The translations under genes and the position numbers were made by a program. The notes beneath the pieces are model-generated. The model made no database searches and was not told the DNA's origin. It saw only the letters and a program-made list of their open reading frames with translations. Shown in pieces: positions 11,816 through 22,689 of a stretch of 64,000 nucleotides of DNA (position 1 is its first letter; each line of letters starts with the position of its first letter). This DNA is from Neoceratodus forsteri (lineage: Eukaryota > Chordata > Ceratodontiformes > Ceratodontidae): contig CM028132.1 of assembly GCA_016271365.2 (NCBI GenBank), forward strand, positions 1,182,079,001 to 1,182,143,000, in the 5' to 3' direction.

Positions 11816-12400
11816 TATTTGCTGGTGTCCATGCAAGAAGTATTACAATACATTGGTAAACCTGTGAGACCAGTTAAGCTTAGGATACAAGAGCATATTA
11901 GAGCCATTATAAATGGCAACATGTTGAATGCTATAGGGGCACACTTTACTGAATCGCACAGCAGTAGACCAGACTCTTTGAAGTATACCATATCACAGCA
12001 TGTTAGGAGAAATCCAAAAGAAGGGAATAGGGAACAGACTCTGGAACAGAAAAGAAACTAAGCTAAGTAGATTCCCGTCAAACTCAAAACTGCGGTTCCA
12101 ACGGGTTTGAATGAAGAAACTGACTTCAGCCCTTGTTTATAAGTCGTGTTTAATATGGTTTTCTTCTCCCCCCTTTCTTTCTTTCTTCCCCCTTTGACCC
12201 CCTGAACCCTCCCCATCTGAGCTTTTTTGAAAACATTCATTATTTGACCTTTTGCATATCCTTTGACCTCCATGTGTTTCACGGGCCAACATTTTATAAG
12301 GCTGACATTCAGTAAAACTACAAGACTGATTCTTCTATCTAAGGTCACATGATCCTGCACAGTTAAAGATTTAAATATTTTTGTTCTGTGATGTGCAGGT
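11816..12400 (+). mobile_element. Penelope-like element fragment (GIY-YIG end)
   Basis: The frame 11789-12061 enters a GIY-YIG nuclease end at about 11830: YIGKPVRPVKLRIQEHIRAI, then GAHFTES and a basic tail (RRNPKEGNREQTLEQKRN). The pattern YIGK-x3-x-L-R-x-EH matches the second half of the nuclease in Penelope-like elements. Weak coding-like sequence continues to about 12120, then a T-rich non-coding stretch. It is in opposite orientation to the fragment at 6.3-6.9 kb. Only the last domain remains. Confidence 0.65.
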
Positions 12401-12759
12401 CTTTTTAAAGTAGTGCTACTTGTGTTTTTTGTTTTCTTTCCCTCCCCCCCCCCACCCCCACTCCTCATTTTTCCTTATTCAACAATTGTAGTCTTTATGT
12501 CTCTTGGTATACCTATTCCTGATTTTCTAAATAACTTAAAATTGTGCATATTTATAATACGTAGATGGCAAAACATGAGACCTAAAGGAAGTTAAAATAA
12601 TATGTCCTCTCTCTCATATGGTTCTAGGTGCAGTACCTGATTAGTGCTAACCTAACATGTATTATTGCTGAAATGTATATTTATTTGATGTAAAAAGAAG
12701 TAATATGGTTCGCACAGTCAAGATTTTAATAATAAATGTTACAGTAAACTAGTTTGTAG
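12400..12759. other. AT-rich stretch, no feature
   Basis: Contains a C-rich run at 12443-12465 and AT-rich sequence. Nothing recognisable. Confidence 0.4.
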
Positions 12760-12771
12760 TTTTTATTTATT

Positions 12772-13395
12772 TATTTATTTTTTATAGCCCCTCTCCTTCT
12801 GCCATGGTGGAACTTCTTCGGGGAATCCCTAGACTGTGCTCCCCTAGTCCCTCCCCGGGTACCTACCTTGGTGTCGCTCGGACCTACCTCCATGCTGCCT
12901 CGGCCTACCCCCTCCCGGGCGGGGAGGAGGGGGGAGACCCATTTTAACCCCCTCCAGTCCATCAGTGTGTGTCGGGAGGTCCATCTGCGGCATCCAACGA
13001 TAGCCTGGTTATGGGTTATCTGGGGCAGTCGGGTCCCGTCTCCGTCCTCCACGATAGGTTCCATTTTCTGTTTTTCGGTCCCCTCCCACAGGACGTGAGT
13101 ATGCTAGAGAAACCTAGGGGCGGCGCACATCGAGACGTGCTAGCGCTCCGGTCTCCGGCCCACATCCTCCCTCCCTTCTGTATGCAGTCCCGCTGCACCT
13201 CCACCCGTGGTCACCCAGGTGGCGGTAGAGCTGCAGGGCATGCATCCCCTCCCTCTCCAGAGGAGGAGAGCGGCCGCTGGGCGCTCAGTCCTTCTCCCCC
13301 CAGCCGACCCTCCAGCCGCCTGAGACCGTTCCCGAACCCGGGTTGCTGGCACTGCAAGCGAGAACCCTACTGCTGCGCCGGCGGGCCGGCCTGTT
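12772..13395 (-). mobile_element. tRNA-headed SINE, copy 1
   Basis: Antisense copy of the SINE family that recurs across this window. Its head lies at the right, at about 13330-13390 antisense. The B-box-like word is GGGTTCGGGAACG. The family core (GGACTGAGCGCC then GCTCTCCTCCTC) is at about 13255-13300. The 3' tail on the left is (AAAT)n. Flanking direct repeats TTTTTATTTATT at 12760-12771 and 13396-13407 fit a target-site duplication, but they are low-complexity. It sits next to the AATAAATAAA tail of the LINE at 13.4-14.6 kb. Confidence 0.75.
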
Positions 13396-14640
13396 TTTTT
13401 ATTTATTGATAACTAGGGTTAACACCTTTGAGCTAGGAGCTCATTTACAAAGGTTCTGCGTCAGTGGGAGGAAAGACAGTACTACAAAGGATTAGACAAC
13501 AGAGAGTATAAAACATGGACAATAATTACAGCGGTTTATACAAGCAGGTTTGTACATACAAGACATAACAATAGAGGGTAAGATACCCTCAGTTTGCGTA
13601 TATAGTAGTTAGTGGAAAGAATAGTTGGAGGTAGGGGAAAAAAGAAGTTAGAGATGGGGGTAAGGTGGTAGTAGGTGGGGGAGGGTGGTGAGGTAAGAAA
13701 AAGAGTTGCAGCAGTCATGGACTTTGTCAAGGGAGAGGGTGTGGGGGGAGGTTGGAAGGCGGAGAGTGGCCAAGCCAGAGCAGCGAGCCACTAGGTGGAA
13801 GGGTAGTAGGGTGAGGGAGGGAGTGTAGGGGGAGGGTAGAGGTGACATGGGACCATGCCAATGCAGGGAGCCGCTAAGAGGCAGGGCAGAGACTATTGGC
13901 AAGGGGGACTAATGGAAGGAGTCACAGGTGCTGGATGTGGAAAGATGTTGGCGTAGCAGTCTCTTGAAAGGGCCCAGAGTAGGTTGGTTGGAGATGTCCC
14001 AGCTGAGGGCATTAAACCAGAAGGGTGCTCTGTAGGCAAAGGAGGGTTGACCCTGCATCGTTCAAAGACGAGGAATACGGAAGAGGTGCGTGCCTGCACT
14101 TCTTGTCCGGTGTGAGTTGCTGCTGTGTGGTTGAAGTAGGTTTACTGTGCCATGAGGAAGAATGCCAAGTAGAGTCTTTTAGGCCAGCAAACAGGTTCGG
14201 TAGTGTAACCTCTCACTGACTTGGAGCAAGCCCGTTTGAGCATAGAGGTCACAGGTATGGGTGAGACGTTCGGCTCCTGTGAAAGTCTGCAGGCTTTGTT
14301 CAGCACAACCGATATTCTGCGGAGGGCAGTGTGGCAAGCAGCACCATAGATAACCAAGCCATAGTCTATGACAGAGAGTATGGAGCTGTTGATGGCTAGT
14401 CCAAGGGCGTCTGAAGTGAGACAGTGCTTGTGCCTGTGGAGGAGACTGATTTTTGTGGTTGACAGTCCTAGAAACATTGCTGATGTGCTGGTCATAGGCC
14501 AGACTGCTGTCAAGTGTGACCCTAAGATATTTAAAGTGCTGGGTGCGTTCGAGTAGAGTTCCAGATCGGGTACTGATTTTGAGAGCGTGGGACTTGTACT
14601 TGTTCCGAGTGCTGCAAGACATCATGTAGTTTGACTAATG
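13396..14640 (-). mobile_element. LINE, antisense, ORF2 C-terminal part and 3' end
   Basis: Minus-strand frames 14625-14179 and 14513-14142 give the end of the RT and the C-terminal region: KSHALKISTRSG, KYLRVTLDSSLAYDQHIS, VIDYGLVIYGAACHTALRR, then YAQTGLLQVSERLHY. Shifts alternate between the two frames. Below 14100, weak antisense coding continues, followed by a 3' end at about 13400-13440 (antisense GTGTTAACCCTAGTTATCAATAAATAAA). A related fragment lies at 24.36-25.0 kb. The catalytic RT core and endonuclease are absent. Confidence 0.75.
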
Positions 14641-14884
14641 AGTATTAGTTTATAAGCCTTCACCGGTGATGTGTTCCACTTACAGTGTATGGGTCTTTAA
14701 AAATGTACTATAAAAGAGGTGTTGTTCACTATTCTGGAGACCCGCCCTCTCAGGAAGGCCTTGTGTTGGACTGAAGCACTGGGGATGTAGGATGGTGTTT
14801 GTCCTGGGCACCTTGCTGCAGTAATAAATTTGTTACTTTATTCAATACCTTTTATCTCCTGGTGAATTATTGTGGTAAGAGTGC
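14640..14884 (+). repeat. Possible LTR fragment
   Basis: Between two LINE pieces lies a stretch with a TATA-like word (ACTATAAAAGAGG at about 14708) and an AATAAA about 110 bases later (14824), followed by T-rich sequence. That spacing resembles an LTR promoter and polyadenylation signal. No terminal repeats, primer site or ORF was found, so the call is weak. Confidence 0.25.
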
Positions 14885-15745
14885 AGAGTTCCCTTTTCTT
14901 TTAGTCAACAGTTCACTGAAAATGGGCATGGTTCTGGAGGACTGGTGAAGAGCTGACATGGTCTTTCTACATAAGTGCAGCAGCGGGGAGGAGACTAGTA
15001 ACTACAGGCTGATCAGTTTTCATTGATGGGGGAAATTTAATGGAAACGCTTCTAAAGGAAAGGCTGATGGAGTATCCAATGGGCTGCAAGCCTGCAGACA
15101 GCATTGATTGCTGTGGTGGTGGTGGTGGGGGGTCATTTTGGATGTTAATTTCTTTGACTGGGTGACCAGGGAAATAGATCAGGGGAGGGTAGTGGACGTG
15201 ACCTTTCTGGACTTTAGCAAGGCCTTTGACACTGTACCACATAGGAGACCGAAAGAAACTGAGCAGCCTAAAGGAGAGATGAAAAGTGGAGAATTGGGTT
15301 AGAACCTGGATAGCAGATAGCCAACAGAAGGTGGTGGTTAATGGCACTCGCTCTAATGATGAGAGAGTGACCAGCGGGGTGCCACAGGGTTCAGTACTGG
15401 TACCAGTCCTCTTCAGTGTCTTTATAAGTGACACTGCGAAGAACAGGAAGGGAAGATATGCCTCTTTGCAGATGATTCCAAAATCTGCAATAGGGTGGAC
15501 TCTAGGGAGGGGTTAGAGAAGAGATTGTGCAGGGGTCTTTGGAAACTCAAGAAGTGGTCAAGAGCATGGCAGTTGGCATTCAATGCCAGAAGTGCAAAAT
15601 AATGCACCCAGTGCACAAAACCAAGGACTGAATATAGGATTGGGGGTACTGACAGTCACTAAGCAGGAAAGGGACTTTGGTATCTTGACCAGATGGAATG
15701 AGGAGCTACAAACTACATACACTTCTGAAACTTGATCTAGAGATT
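14885..15745 (+). mobile_element. CR1 fragment: RT fingers and palm
   Basis: Starts with a CR1 RT fingers block at about 14915-15020 (VLEDW, then NYRLISF, broken). Palm A (FLDFSKAFDTVPH) follows at 15207-15245, then [19 protein letters not shown] at 15376-15432. After a frame change near 15445 the catalytic box reads [10 protein letters not shown] (about 15458-15490), so its residues are intact although the frame is not. The copy ends near 15745, where a SINE has inserted. Confidence 0.82.
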
Positions 15746-15756
15746 CCCTTTCAACT

Positions 15757-16338
15757 TTTTATTTATTTATTATGTTCACGTCCCCTTCTCTCTGCAGACG
15801 GCCTTTCCTTGGGGACTCCCATGGCAGGGGCCAGCCTAAGCCCCGGAGTTCGGTCCATTCGGCCCCCATCCTACTGTGCATCACCACCCGGGCAAGGAAG
15901 TGGGAGGTCCAGAAGCCTCCCCACTTGCTCCATATGTGTCGGGCCTCCGATCGATGCTCCACAACTGTACTGCACCCCCACCGGGGCCCTTCACCAGACA
16001 CAGCTACAGGGTCATTTTCCGTTTTTCTCTCCATTTTCCCTTGAGGATGTCGGCAGCCAAGGAGGTCCGTAGAGACATGCACACGTTGAGACGTGCCACC
16101 GCTATAGACCCCAGCTGATGTCCTCCCCTCCCATTTGGTGCCCTGCATTGCACCTCCACCTGGGTGCACCCAGATGGTGGTGTTGCAGCAGGAGTGACAT
16201 CCTTCCTTCCCCAGAGGAGGAGAGCACCCCTCGGGTGCTCAATCCTCCCCCCCCCCCACAGCTGACCCTCCAGCAACCTAGGTTCATTCCCGAACCTCGG
16301 TTGCCGGCACTGCAAGTGGTAATGCAACCGTTGCGCCC
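15757..16338 (-). mobile_element. tRNA-headed SINE, copy 2
   Basis: Antisense copy. Direct repeats CCCTTTCAACT at 15746-15756 and 16339-16349 flank it exactly, a clean 11-bp target-site duplication. Antisense head: GGCGCAACGGTTG (A-box-like) at about 16323-16335, GAGGTTCGGGAATG (B-box-like) at about 16284-16297. The family core (GGAGGATTGAGCACCC, then GTGCTCTCCTCC) is at about 16210-16250. The 3' tail on the left is (AAAT)n. 582 bp. Confidence 0.85.
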
Positions 16339-16349
16339 CCCTTTCAACT

Positions 16350-16935
16350 CTTAAGATCATGGCCTCTAACCAGGGGTGAGAGTTTGCCTGGAAGTGTAGA
16401 ATTCACTTCTTTTGCACTCCAAAAATTCAGGTAAAGTATATGGGAGAGAAAGATGACTGAGTGTGGAACAGCTCAAGCTGACCAGTCCCATATTTTTTGG
16501 TCCTACTCCTCATTAAAGACATTTTGGGAAGCCACCAGTTTTCCTTGATGTCCCTTTCAACCGATTTGCTTCACCCCAGCACAGTCCTACTTTCCATTCC
16601 TCCTCCTCCTGGTGTCAGGTTGAAATCTCGTTCCCTGGTACCAATACTTCTGTTAGAAGCAAAGAAAGCTGTAACAAGGTTATGGCTTCAAGATACAGTC
16701 CCTGCTGTTGGCCACTGGCAGCAGATAGTGACTAATATACTGTATATACCTTTGAGAAACTTACATTCTGTTTGCAGGGGAGGCTTTCTCAATTTCAGGA
16801 TAAATGGCAACCCTGGTTTATCTATTTATGTGGCTCAGAATCCCTCATTTGTGCCATGATATTTGACACACGTGGACTGGCAGCCTCATGATTATCTCTT
16901 TCTGTTGTCTGTCAGTACAGGGCTCACATGCCTTC
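16350..16935. other. Non-coding sequence between SINE copies
   Basis: No family recognised. It is the target DNA between SINE copies 2 and 3. The CR1 interrupted at 15745 does not obviously resume here. Confidence 0.4.
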
Positions 16936-16951
16936 AGAATGTAACTCTATA

Positions 16952-17635
16952 GCCAGCCCAGCGGCACTGAGGGATGAGGCATCCGCCTTACCTCATGCCA
17001 CGCCAGCGACCCGAGTTCAGGAGCGAGCTCAAGCCGCCGGGGGTCGCAAGGGAAGGGGAGGATTGGGCATCCAGAGGACTTTCTTCTCTCTTGGGAGAGA
17101 GGGGGGACTGATACCTGCGGCGCTAGTGGCTCTTAACGGAGACTGGGAGAACAGCATCTGAGGGTTGTATGGAGGGGGAAGGTGTCGGCGGACATCCTGT
17201 ATGCGGGTGTGGGATCGTGTCCGCCACACACTGGCTGTCAATGCACGTCTGTGCCTTCGTGGGGGGGCGGGACACAGAAAAAGTGGAAAACCTCAGATCG
17301 CAGGAGGGCGACGACAACCTCTAGGGATTGGCCCACACACCCACCGCCAGACAGTGCCCAACCAGCTCTCCAGGTCTCTCTCTCTCTCTACTCCCAAGCC
17401 ACGGCCTACTGGATTTCAGAAAGGGCACCAGGTAGGAGTAGATGGCCCTGCCTGAGCCTCGGGTGGGTGTGGAAGCCGGGGGTTGGCCGGGAACTCTGTG
17501 GATTGGGAGGGGAGATCCAGCACCCAATTTCCTGGTGGGGAGGGCCTCAGGCAGGGCGGCAAGGAGCCAGTTGAGTGAGGTCATCTGAGGGAGATCCAGC
17601 AAGCCGATGACCAGAGGGAGAAAGAATAAAAAAAA
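16952..17635 (+). mobile_element. tRNA-headed SINE, copy 3 (complete, 16-bp TSD)
   Basis: The most convincing full-length copy. AGAATGTAACTCTATA occurs at 16936-16951 and again at 17636-17651, an exact 16-bp duplication. The head starts GCCAGCCCAGCGGCACTGAG (A-box-like GCGGCACTGAGG); the B-box-like word GAGTTCAGGAGC is at about 17014. The core (GGAGGATTGGGCATCC, then TCTTCTCTCTTGG) is at about 17056-17097. A long GC-rich body runs to about 17615 and ends in an A-rich tail. 684 bp. Internal ORFs are not conserved between copies and are not treated as genes. Confidence 0.9.
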
Positions 17636-17692
17636 AGAATGTAACTCTATATGAGTCTGTTATTTACCTTGCTGTTTTTATTTTTACCATGT

Positions 17693-18137
17693 GCCAGCCC
17701 ACTGGTGCATTGGTAGGATATTTGCTTGCAACACCAACTCCCCGGGTTCAGAAACAGACCAGAGGGGTCGGAGTGATGGCCGGGGGAAGGAGGATTGAGC
17801 ATCCCATGGACTGCTGTTTTCCTCTGGGGGGGTGGGTGGTGGGAGAGCATCTGGCGCATGATCAACCCCTGGCGGAGGCCGGGGCGAGCAACTGCCAGTG
17901 CTGAAGTTGTTGGGAGGTGTGTCAGACATCAGCACTTTGGCACAATACATCATTGCACACCATGCTTCCCGGGGATCTATAGCAAAGAAAAATGCCGGCT
18001 CTGTGGATGACACCCCACTTCTCCGGTCCCGCTATGCCCACCACGGCACTTGGCTGATGACCAAGCTTACAGTCTTTGTCAGTACAGCCGACCCTCAACC
18101 TCGCTGGGGGGAGGGGAGAGGAAGACCAGTGGTCTGA
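17693..18137 (+). mobile_element. tRNA-headed SINE, copy 4 (partial or diverged)
   Basis: Head GCCAGCCCACTGGTGCATTG at 17695 with a B-box-like GGGTTCAGAAACA at about 17744. The core (GGAGGATTGAGCATCCCATG, then CTGTTTTCCTCTGGGG) is at about 17789-17830. The first 150 bp align well with copy 3; the rest is less clear. The end is set where CR1 coding begins at about 18138. No target-site duplication found. Confidence 0.6.
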
Positions 18138-19108
18138 AGGCTACATCAGTGACATAGCAGAGGGGCTGCAGGGGAAGGTCTGCCTTTTTGCTGATGGTAC
18201 GAAGATGTGCAACAGGATGGACACCCCAGAGGGGATGGAGGCTATGTCGGAAGATCTAAGGTTGCTGGAGGGGTGGTCAGAAGCATGGCAACTAAAATTT
18301 AGTGCCAAAGCGCCAAAAAATGCACAGTGATGCACAAGGGGCAGAATAATCCACAAGCAAATTATACACCGGGGAATGAAAGGAACTGAGCAGGAGAAGG
18401 ATCTGGGAATTATAAACACAAACAACCTTAAAGTTGGGACCCAATGCAGCAAGGCAGTGGGCAAAGTGAACAGAATGCTGGCGTGCATAGGGAGAGGGAT
18501 AACTAGTAGGAGGCGGGAGGTGCTGATGCCACTCTACAAAATCCATGGTGAGGCCCCACCTAGAGTACGGGGTTCAGTTCTGGAGACCTCACCTACATCA
18601 GTATATAGATGCCATAGAGAGAGAGTTTAGAGAAAGGCCACCAAGATGGTACATGGGCTACGTGGGAAGCCATACAAAGAGAGGTTGAGGATGTTGGATT
18701 TGTACCCGCTGGAGACCAGGAGGGAGAGGGGGCACATGATAAAGACATTCAAGTATGTGAAGGGGATTAGTAAAGTGTTGGGGGGGAGCTTATTCACAGG
18801 GAGGGTAGGCACTAGAACTAGAGGGCATGGGCTAAGGGAGGAGGGAGGTTCAGGGGAAACTTGAGGGGGCATTACTTCAATGAAAGGGTGGTGGTGCCCA
18901 GGAACAGTCTACTGGAGGAAGTAATGCAGGCCAGAACTGTGGAGGGATTCAAGAAGGCATGGGGCAAACACAAGGGGTTGACTGGGGTGTGGAGGGGGGA
19001 ATCTATGGAAGCTATGGGTGAGGGAGGGCAAGTAAAGAGGGGGAATGGGCAGACTTGATGGGCCAAGAAGGTTCTTTTCTGCTGACACATATCTATGAAT
19101 CTATGAAT
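18138..19108 (+). mobile_element. CR1 fragment: RT palm to 3' end
   Basis: Frame 18076-18330 enters CR1 at about 18142 with DIAEGLQGKVCLFADGTKMC (FADD changed to FADG), then SEAWQLKFSAKA. Frame 18376-18630 carries GTEQEKDLGI and ITSRRREVLMPLYK. Frames 18646-18864 and 18861-19058 continue with the thumb and C-terminal parts (PLETRRERGHMIKTFKYVKGI; HYFNERVVVPRNSLLEEVMQA). The 3' terminus ATCTATGAATCTATGAATC is at 19090-19108. 5' truncated and inactive; organised like the C-terminal half of the 3.2-6.2 kb copy. Confidence 0.87.
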
Positions 19109-19109
19109 C

Positions 19110-19880
19110 AGCACTGTAGACTATTGGTACCTTTTCAAATTGCTCTGAAATACATATTTTGCAGCGTGTCTACACTGTGAAGAGGCTGTATTTACCGATT
19201 TGACCATTAATCACAATTGAGCAGGAATTTTTTCCAAATATCTCTTTATAACTTGTTTGGCCTCTCAAATTCTGTGACTCGTGCTGCTTCAGACATAGTG
19301 TCTAAAACTTTCTGGCCTGCCTCACTTACAGAGGTGTTACAATTGTGATTTCTCCTTTACATTGCAATCGGAACCGTTTTCTTGTGACTAAAATGAACCT
19401 GTATATGGACTACAAGCATTTTTCAGCTCTACAGCTCAAGTTAATTAACAGCTCAACATATAATTGTACTGGGCATTGCCAGGCGACAGTGTTTCTTAGC
19501 ACATTTTTTTCACTATGAAACAGTATTTTTTTTTGCTCTTTGAAATATGCACTTCACAGTCATCCACCGGCTGTTATGCAAATGCCTAGGTTTGATTTGC
19601 TAATGAAATATGCTCTATTTTCCAAACTATTTCTCAGCATTGTTGTTGCACTGATATTGTTGGACACTAAATACTGGGAAATAAGATATTTACACTACTG
19701 GAGATTTGTGTTTTGTTTCCTGAACTACCTGTTCTTGAGTTACTAAATAAAGATAGAGCTGATTCTGCCTTTCCAAAAAAACAGTTAAAATTGGTGTGGA
19801 TGGTAGTTCTTTTGGAGTGCCTACTGCTGACTTTGTTATGATGCTGTGCTGAATTTCAGACTAACTAGTGGCACACACTG
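19110..19880. other. AT-rich stretch, no feature
   Basis: No element or gene recognised. Short T-rich runs only. Confidence 0.4.
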
Positions 19881-19883
19881 ACT

Positions 19884-20925
19884 CAGGTGTTAGGCTCTCT
19901 CTTAGCATACAGAGCAAAAAGCTGTCTCACTCTAGCTGCCCGTCTCTCCTTAGCCAGGGAAGTCCTCCTACCTACGCTCTGCTATGGACTAGTCACCTTC
20001 GCTCATGTTGCAAAAACTAATCTAGTAAAGTGGGACTCAGCGTACAACAGCATATGTCGTTTTGCGCTCTCAGCCCCCCACCTCACCCACTGCTGTGAGC
20101 TCTTCTCCCGTCTTGAATGGCTTCCACCGGAAACTCACTGTTCCTATGTCATGGCCAACTTCACAGACAGTGTTGTCAGATCTGCCACCACCCTTATTCT
20201 CGCTGAATCCCTCTTTCCGGCTACTTCCTCCTACCATCTGCGATCCAGTGACTCTCATGCACTCCTGGTACCAAAGACCCATACTCAAATGAATGACCGA
20301 GCCTTCGCTGCGTATGTACCCAGGTTATGGAATTCTCTTCCATCAAGCACTCGCTCCTCTCCCTCCCACCAATGCTTTAAAGCCTCCCTCTGGGGCTTTC
20401 TCAAAACAGCCTCTACCTGCATCTGCACTTGATAAACCCCCTCGGCCTATGCCGCTCCAACTAACTGAGACGCTACCTAAATAATATGACATAGGCAGTG
20501 CCCCTCTGCACTTTATACTCTTCCTGTACTTACAGCTTACTAGAAGGAATAGACCACTTAGGCCCACCTGCCCAACAGGGAGAGCATTGTTACTGTACAA
20601 CTTCCTTATCTTGCTCTGGGCCCCCTCTACCCCAATTTGTTTCGTCTCTGCCTACCTGCAAGCCTTGCAGCATTGCTGCCCAGCATGATGAACACTGACT
20701 TACATATGACTACCATACTGTTCTTCTACCTACTGCCTGCGTTGTAAACCCCTGTTGTTACTTGTATTGACCCTATGCGCTAATGCTCTTTAATGTAATC
20801 CTTCACTTGTTTTTGCCTGATGTTCATGTATGTACCTTGTAATCTTCAGGGTCGCACCTGAAAATAGGCACTTGACTGTCTAGTGTGCTTACCCGGTTAA
20901 CAAAAGCAAATAAATAAATTAGGAG
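19884..20925 (+). mobile_element. LINE C-terminal part and 3' end
   Basis: The 181-residue frame 19887-20432 aligns by eye with the C-terminal region of the LINE at 0.9-2.9 kb: LAYRAKSCLTLAARLSLAREVLLPTLCYGL here, LAYRAKNNLTPAARLALSRGVFLPSLCYGL there. It ends with RAFAAYVPRLWNSLPSSTRS, the terminal block of such ORFs. The stop is TGA at 20430. The 3' end at 20840-20920 has the same GTCGCACCTGAAAATAGG and GGTTAACAAAAGCAAATAAATAAA words. This frame is intact over its length, so the copy is less decayed than the first. 5' truncated. Confidence 0.82.
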
Positions 20926-21185
20926 CAGGAGAGTGGGGTCTCTGGGGTCTCTCTTTTTATCTTCTTTGTGCTGTCCCGTGTGAGTCCTGTGCATACAGCT
21001 GTGTGATTTCTGGGAGCTGAGACAGTGTACTTTTCTTGTTCCATGTTTGGCGCTATTTAAGTCACGCTGGAGCTGAGCAGCCAGCTCAGGGGCTGAAGAC
21101 CCATAGGTGAAAATCACTGTAATCTGCAAAAGTGAATTTATAAGGAGATACATGCATTGGGAGGTCATTAAGGAAGGTCAAGAAC
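20926..21185. other. Spacer, no feature
   Basis: Lies between two LINE fragments of opposite orientation. No feature recognised. Confidence 0.35.
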
Positions 21186-22680
21186 AGAAAGGAACTAATG
21201 ACAGAACCTTGGGAAATGCCTGCACCCAAGGCTGCCTGCAGGCATAGCAAGTACACACAATGTGTATCCTAAATTATTGTAGTTAGAGAGCACTGATTTT
21301 AAGTTGGGTCCATCCTGTTGGCAGTGCTTGGTGGTGTTGCTGCCGTAGAAGTTATATTTTCAAAAGATTGCATATCACTTTAAACATCTTGGGACTGCCC
21401 TGTATGCACTTATTGGGACTGGTGGGGAAGAGAGAGGGAGTTGCGTATAATAACAGCATGAGACCTTTCCCTCAGGTAGGAGCTGAACTATATGACCACA
21501 AGGTCCAACAGGCAAGCCTCTGAGGAGACCGTGTCCATTAGGAGGGGTGGGCTACAGTGTCAGATGCTTTGGCAAGGTCAACAAAATCCCCTTCAGAGTG
21601 GTATCAGTGAGCTGAAGTAGAGATGAGACAGTGGAGTGGTCTTCCTTTAACTAGACTGGTAAGGGCTGAGAAAGGAGAAGTCAAGAAGAGTGAGAGCTGG
21701 GAAAGGAAAAGGTGCTCTTGAAATTTGGTCAGAACAAGAGTGACAGAGATGGGGGTGGAAGTTACCTGCCGCAAAGCAGTCACCACCTTTGTGGAGGGGA
21801 ATGCATTTTGCCTTCTCCCATGCACCAGGAACTGTACGAGAAAGGAAGTAAAGGCTGAGGAGATAGTGATGGGGGTGGGGCAGAGAATTAGAAGAGTTTA
21901 GGATCAAGTCTGTCAGCACTGTTGCACTGACAAAAGTTAGGAGACAAATGTAGGGAGTTTAGCTGTATGCAAGGAAAGGAAGAAAAAGGAAGGCAGGAGT
22001 GGGGGAGAAAGGTGGAAGGGGAAGAAAGTAATGAAAGAGCACATGTGGTGAATAAATGACTAAAGGAGGTGGAAATGCCCTGTTTGAGGACCAGGCTAGA
22101 AGATGATTGTTTGGGGGATTCAACAGCAAGTGGATAACCTTCCTGAACTGAGGGGCAGTTAAGATTGTTCCAGAAGTTGAACAAAGCAAAACATGTTGCC
22201 TTGGCCAGCCTAGTGTCTTTCATGCAAGTATTATGGGGCTGTATGTACCTAGCCAGACCCACTGGCAAGCCAGAGGCCTTATAAAGGCTCCAAGCAAAGT
22301 TACGAGCCGTAAGAAAGGCAATGAGCTCAGCTGAAATACAAGGTAAATGAGAACCTTTAAAATGAACCCTTCTGAAGTGGGGCATGCTTGTCCCAGACTG
22401 CTGCAAATTTAGACTGAAATGTGGAACGGGCATCAACGGTATTAGTAGACAAAGAAGTGAGACTGATCAGTGTAGTGAAGGTCATCCAGCAGGGCAGACA
22501 AGTCAGGAGACTTGAAAGGCCGTTTCAGGATGCCCTGGAGGGCGTGGGACTTTGGGGCAGTGAACATTGTGCATATAGTGTAGATCATACCGTGGTCACT
22601 CAGAACATCAGTCAGTTTGCCAACTTCCAAGATGCAGTGCCGGTGGAAAATCCCTCTCGCTAACTTAAGTGATTAATAAT
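21186..22680 (-). mobile_element. LINE, antisense, linker and N-terminal RT
   Basis: Minus-strand frame 22436-21888 gives a linker typical of non-LTR ORF2 between endonuclease and RT: SAELIAFLTARNFAWSLYKAS, then KATCFALFNFWNNL. Frame 21919-21647 carries the start of the RT (GAWEKAKCIPLHKGGD). A GISQGSVISSF palm word lies near 21215-21185 antisense. Many stops are present. Bases 22195-22320 also occur in inverted orientation at 24145-24245, which shows a second copy of the same family. Confidence 0.7.
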
Positions 22681-22689
22681 AAGTTTGTG

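Noticed and set aside
15698..16360. Overlapping ORFs of 80-136 residues on both strands
   Set aside because: All lie in SINE copy 2, and their frames are not shared between copies.
16952..17030. Functional tRNA gene
   Set aside because: A and B boxes are recognisable but there is no acceptor or anticodon stem that I can fold; the unit is a SINE head flanked by a TSD.
17165..17602. Several 70-130 residue ORFs on both strands
   Set aside because: They lie inside a SINE copy with a GC-rich body and are not conserved in the other copies.
15420..18140. CR1 at 14.9-15.7 kb and CR1 at 18.1-19.1 kb as one element split by SINEs
   Set aside because: Both contain the same palm segment (the ISD block followed by the FADD region), so they overlap in the CR1 map and must be two copies.
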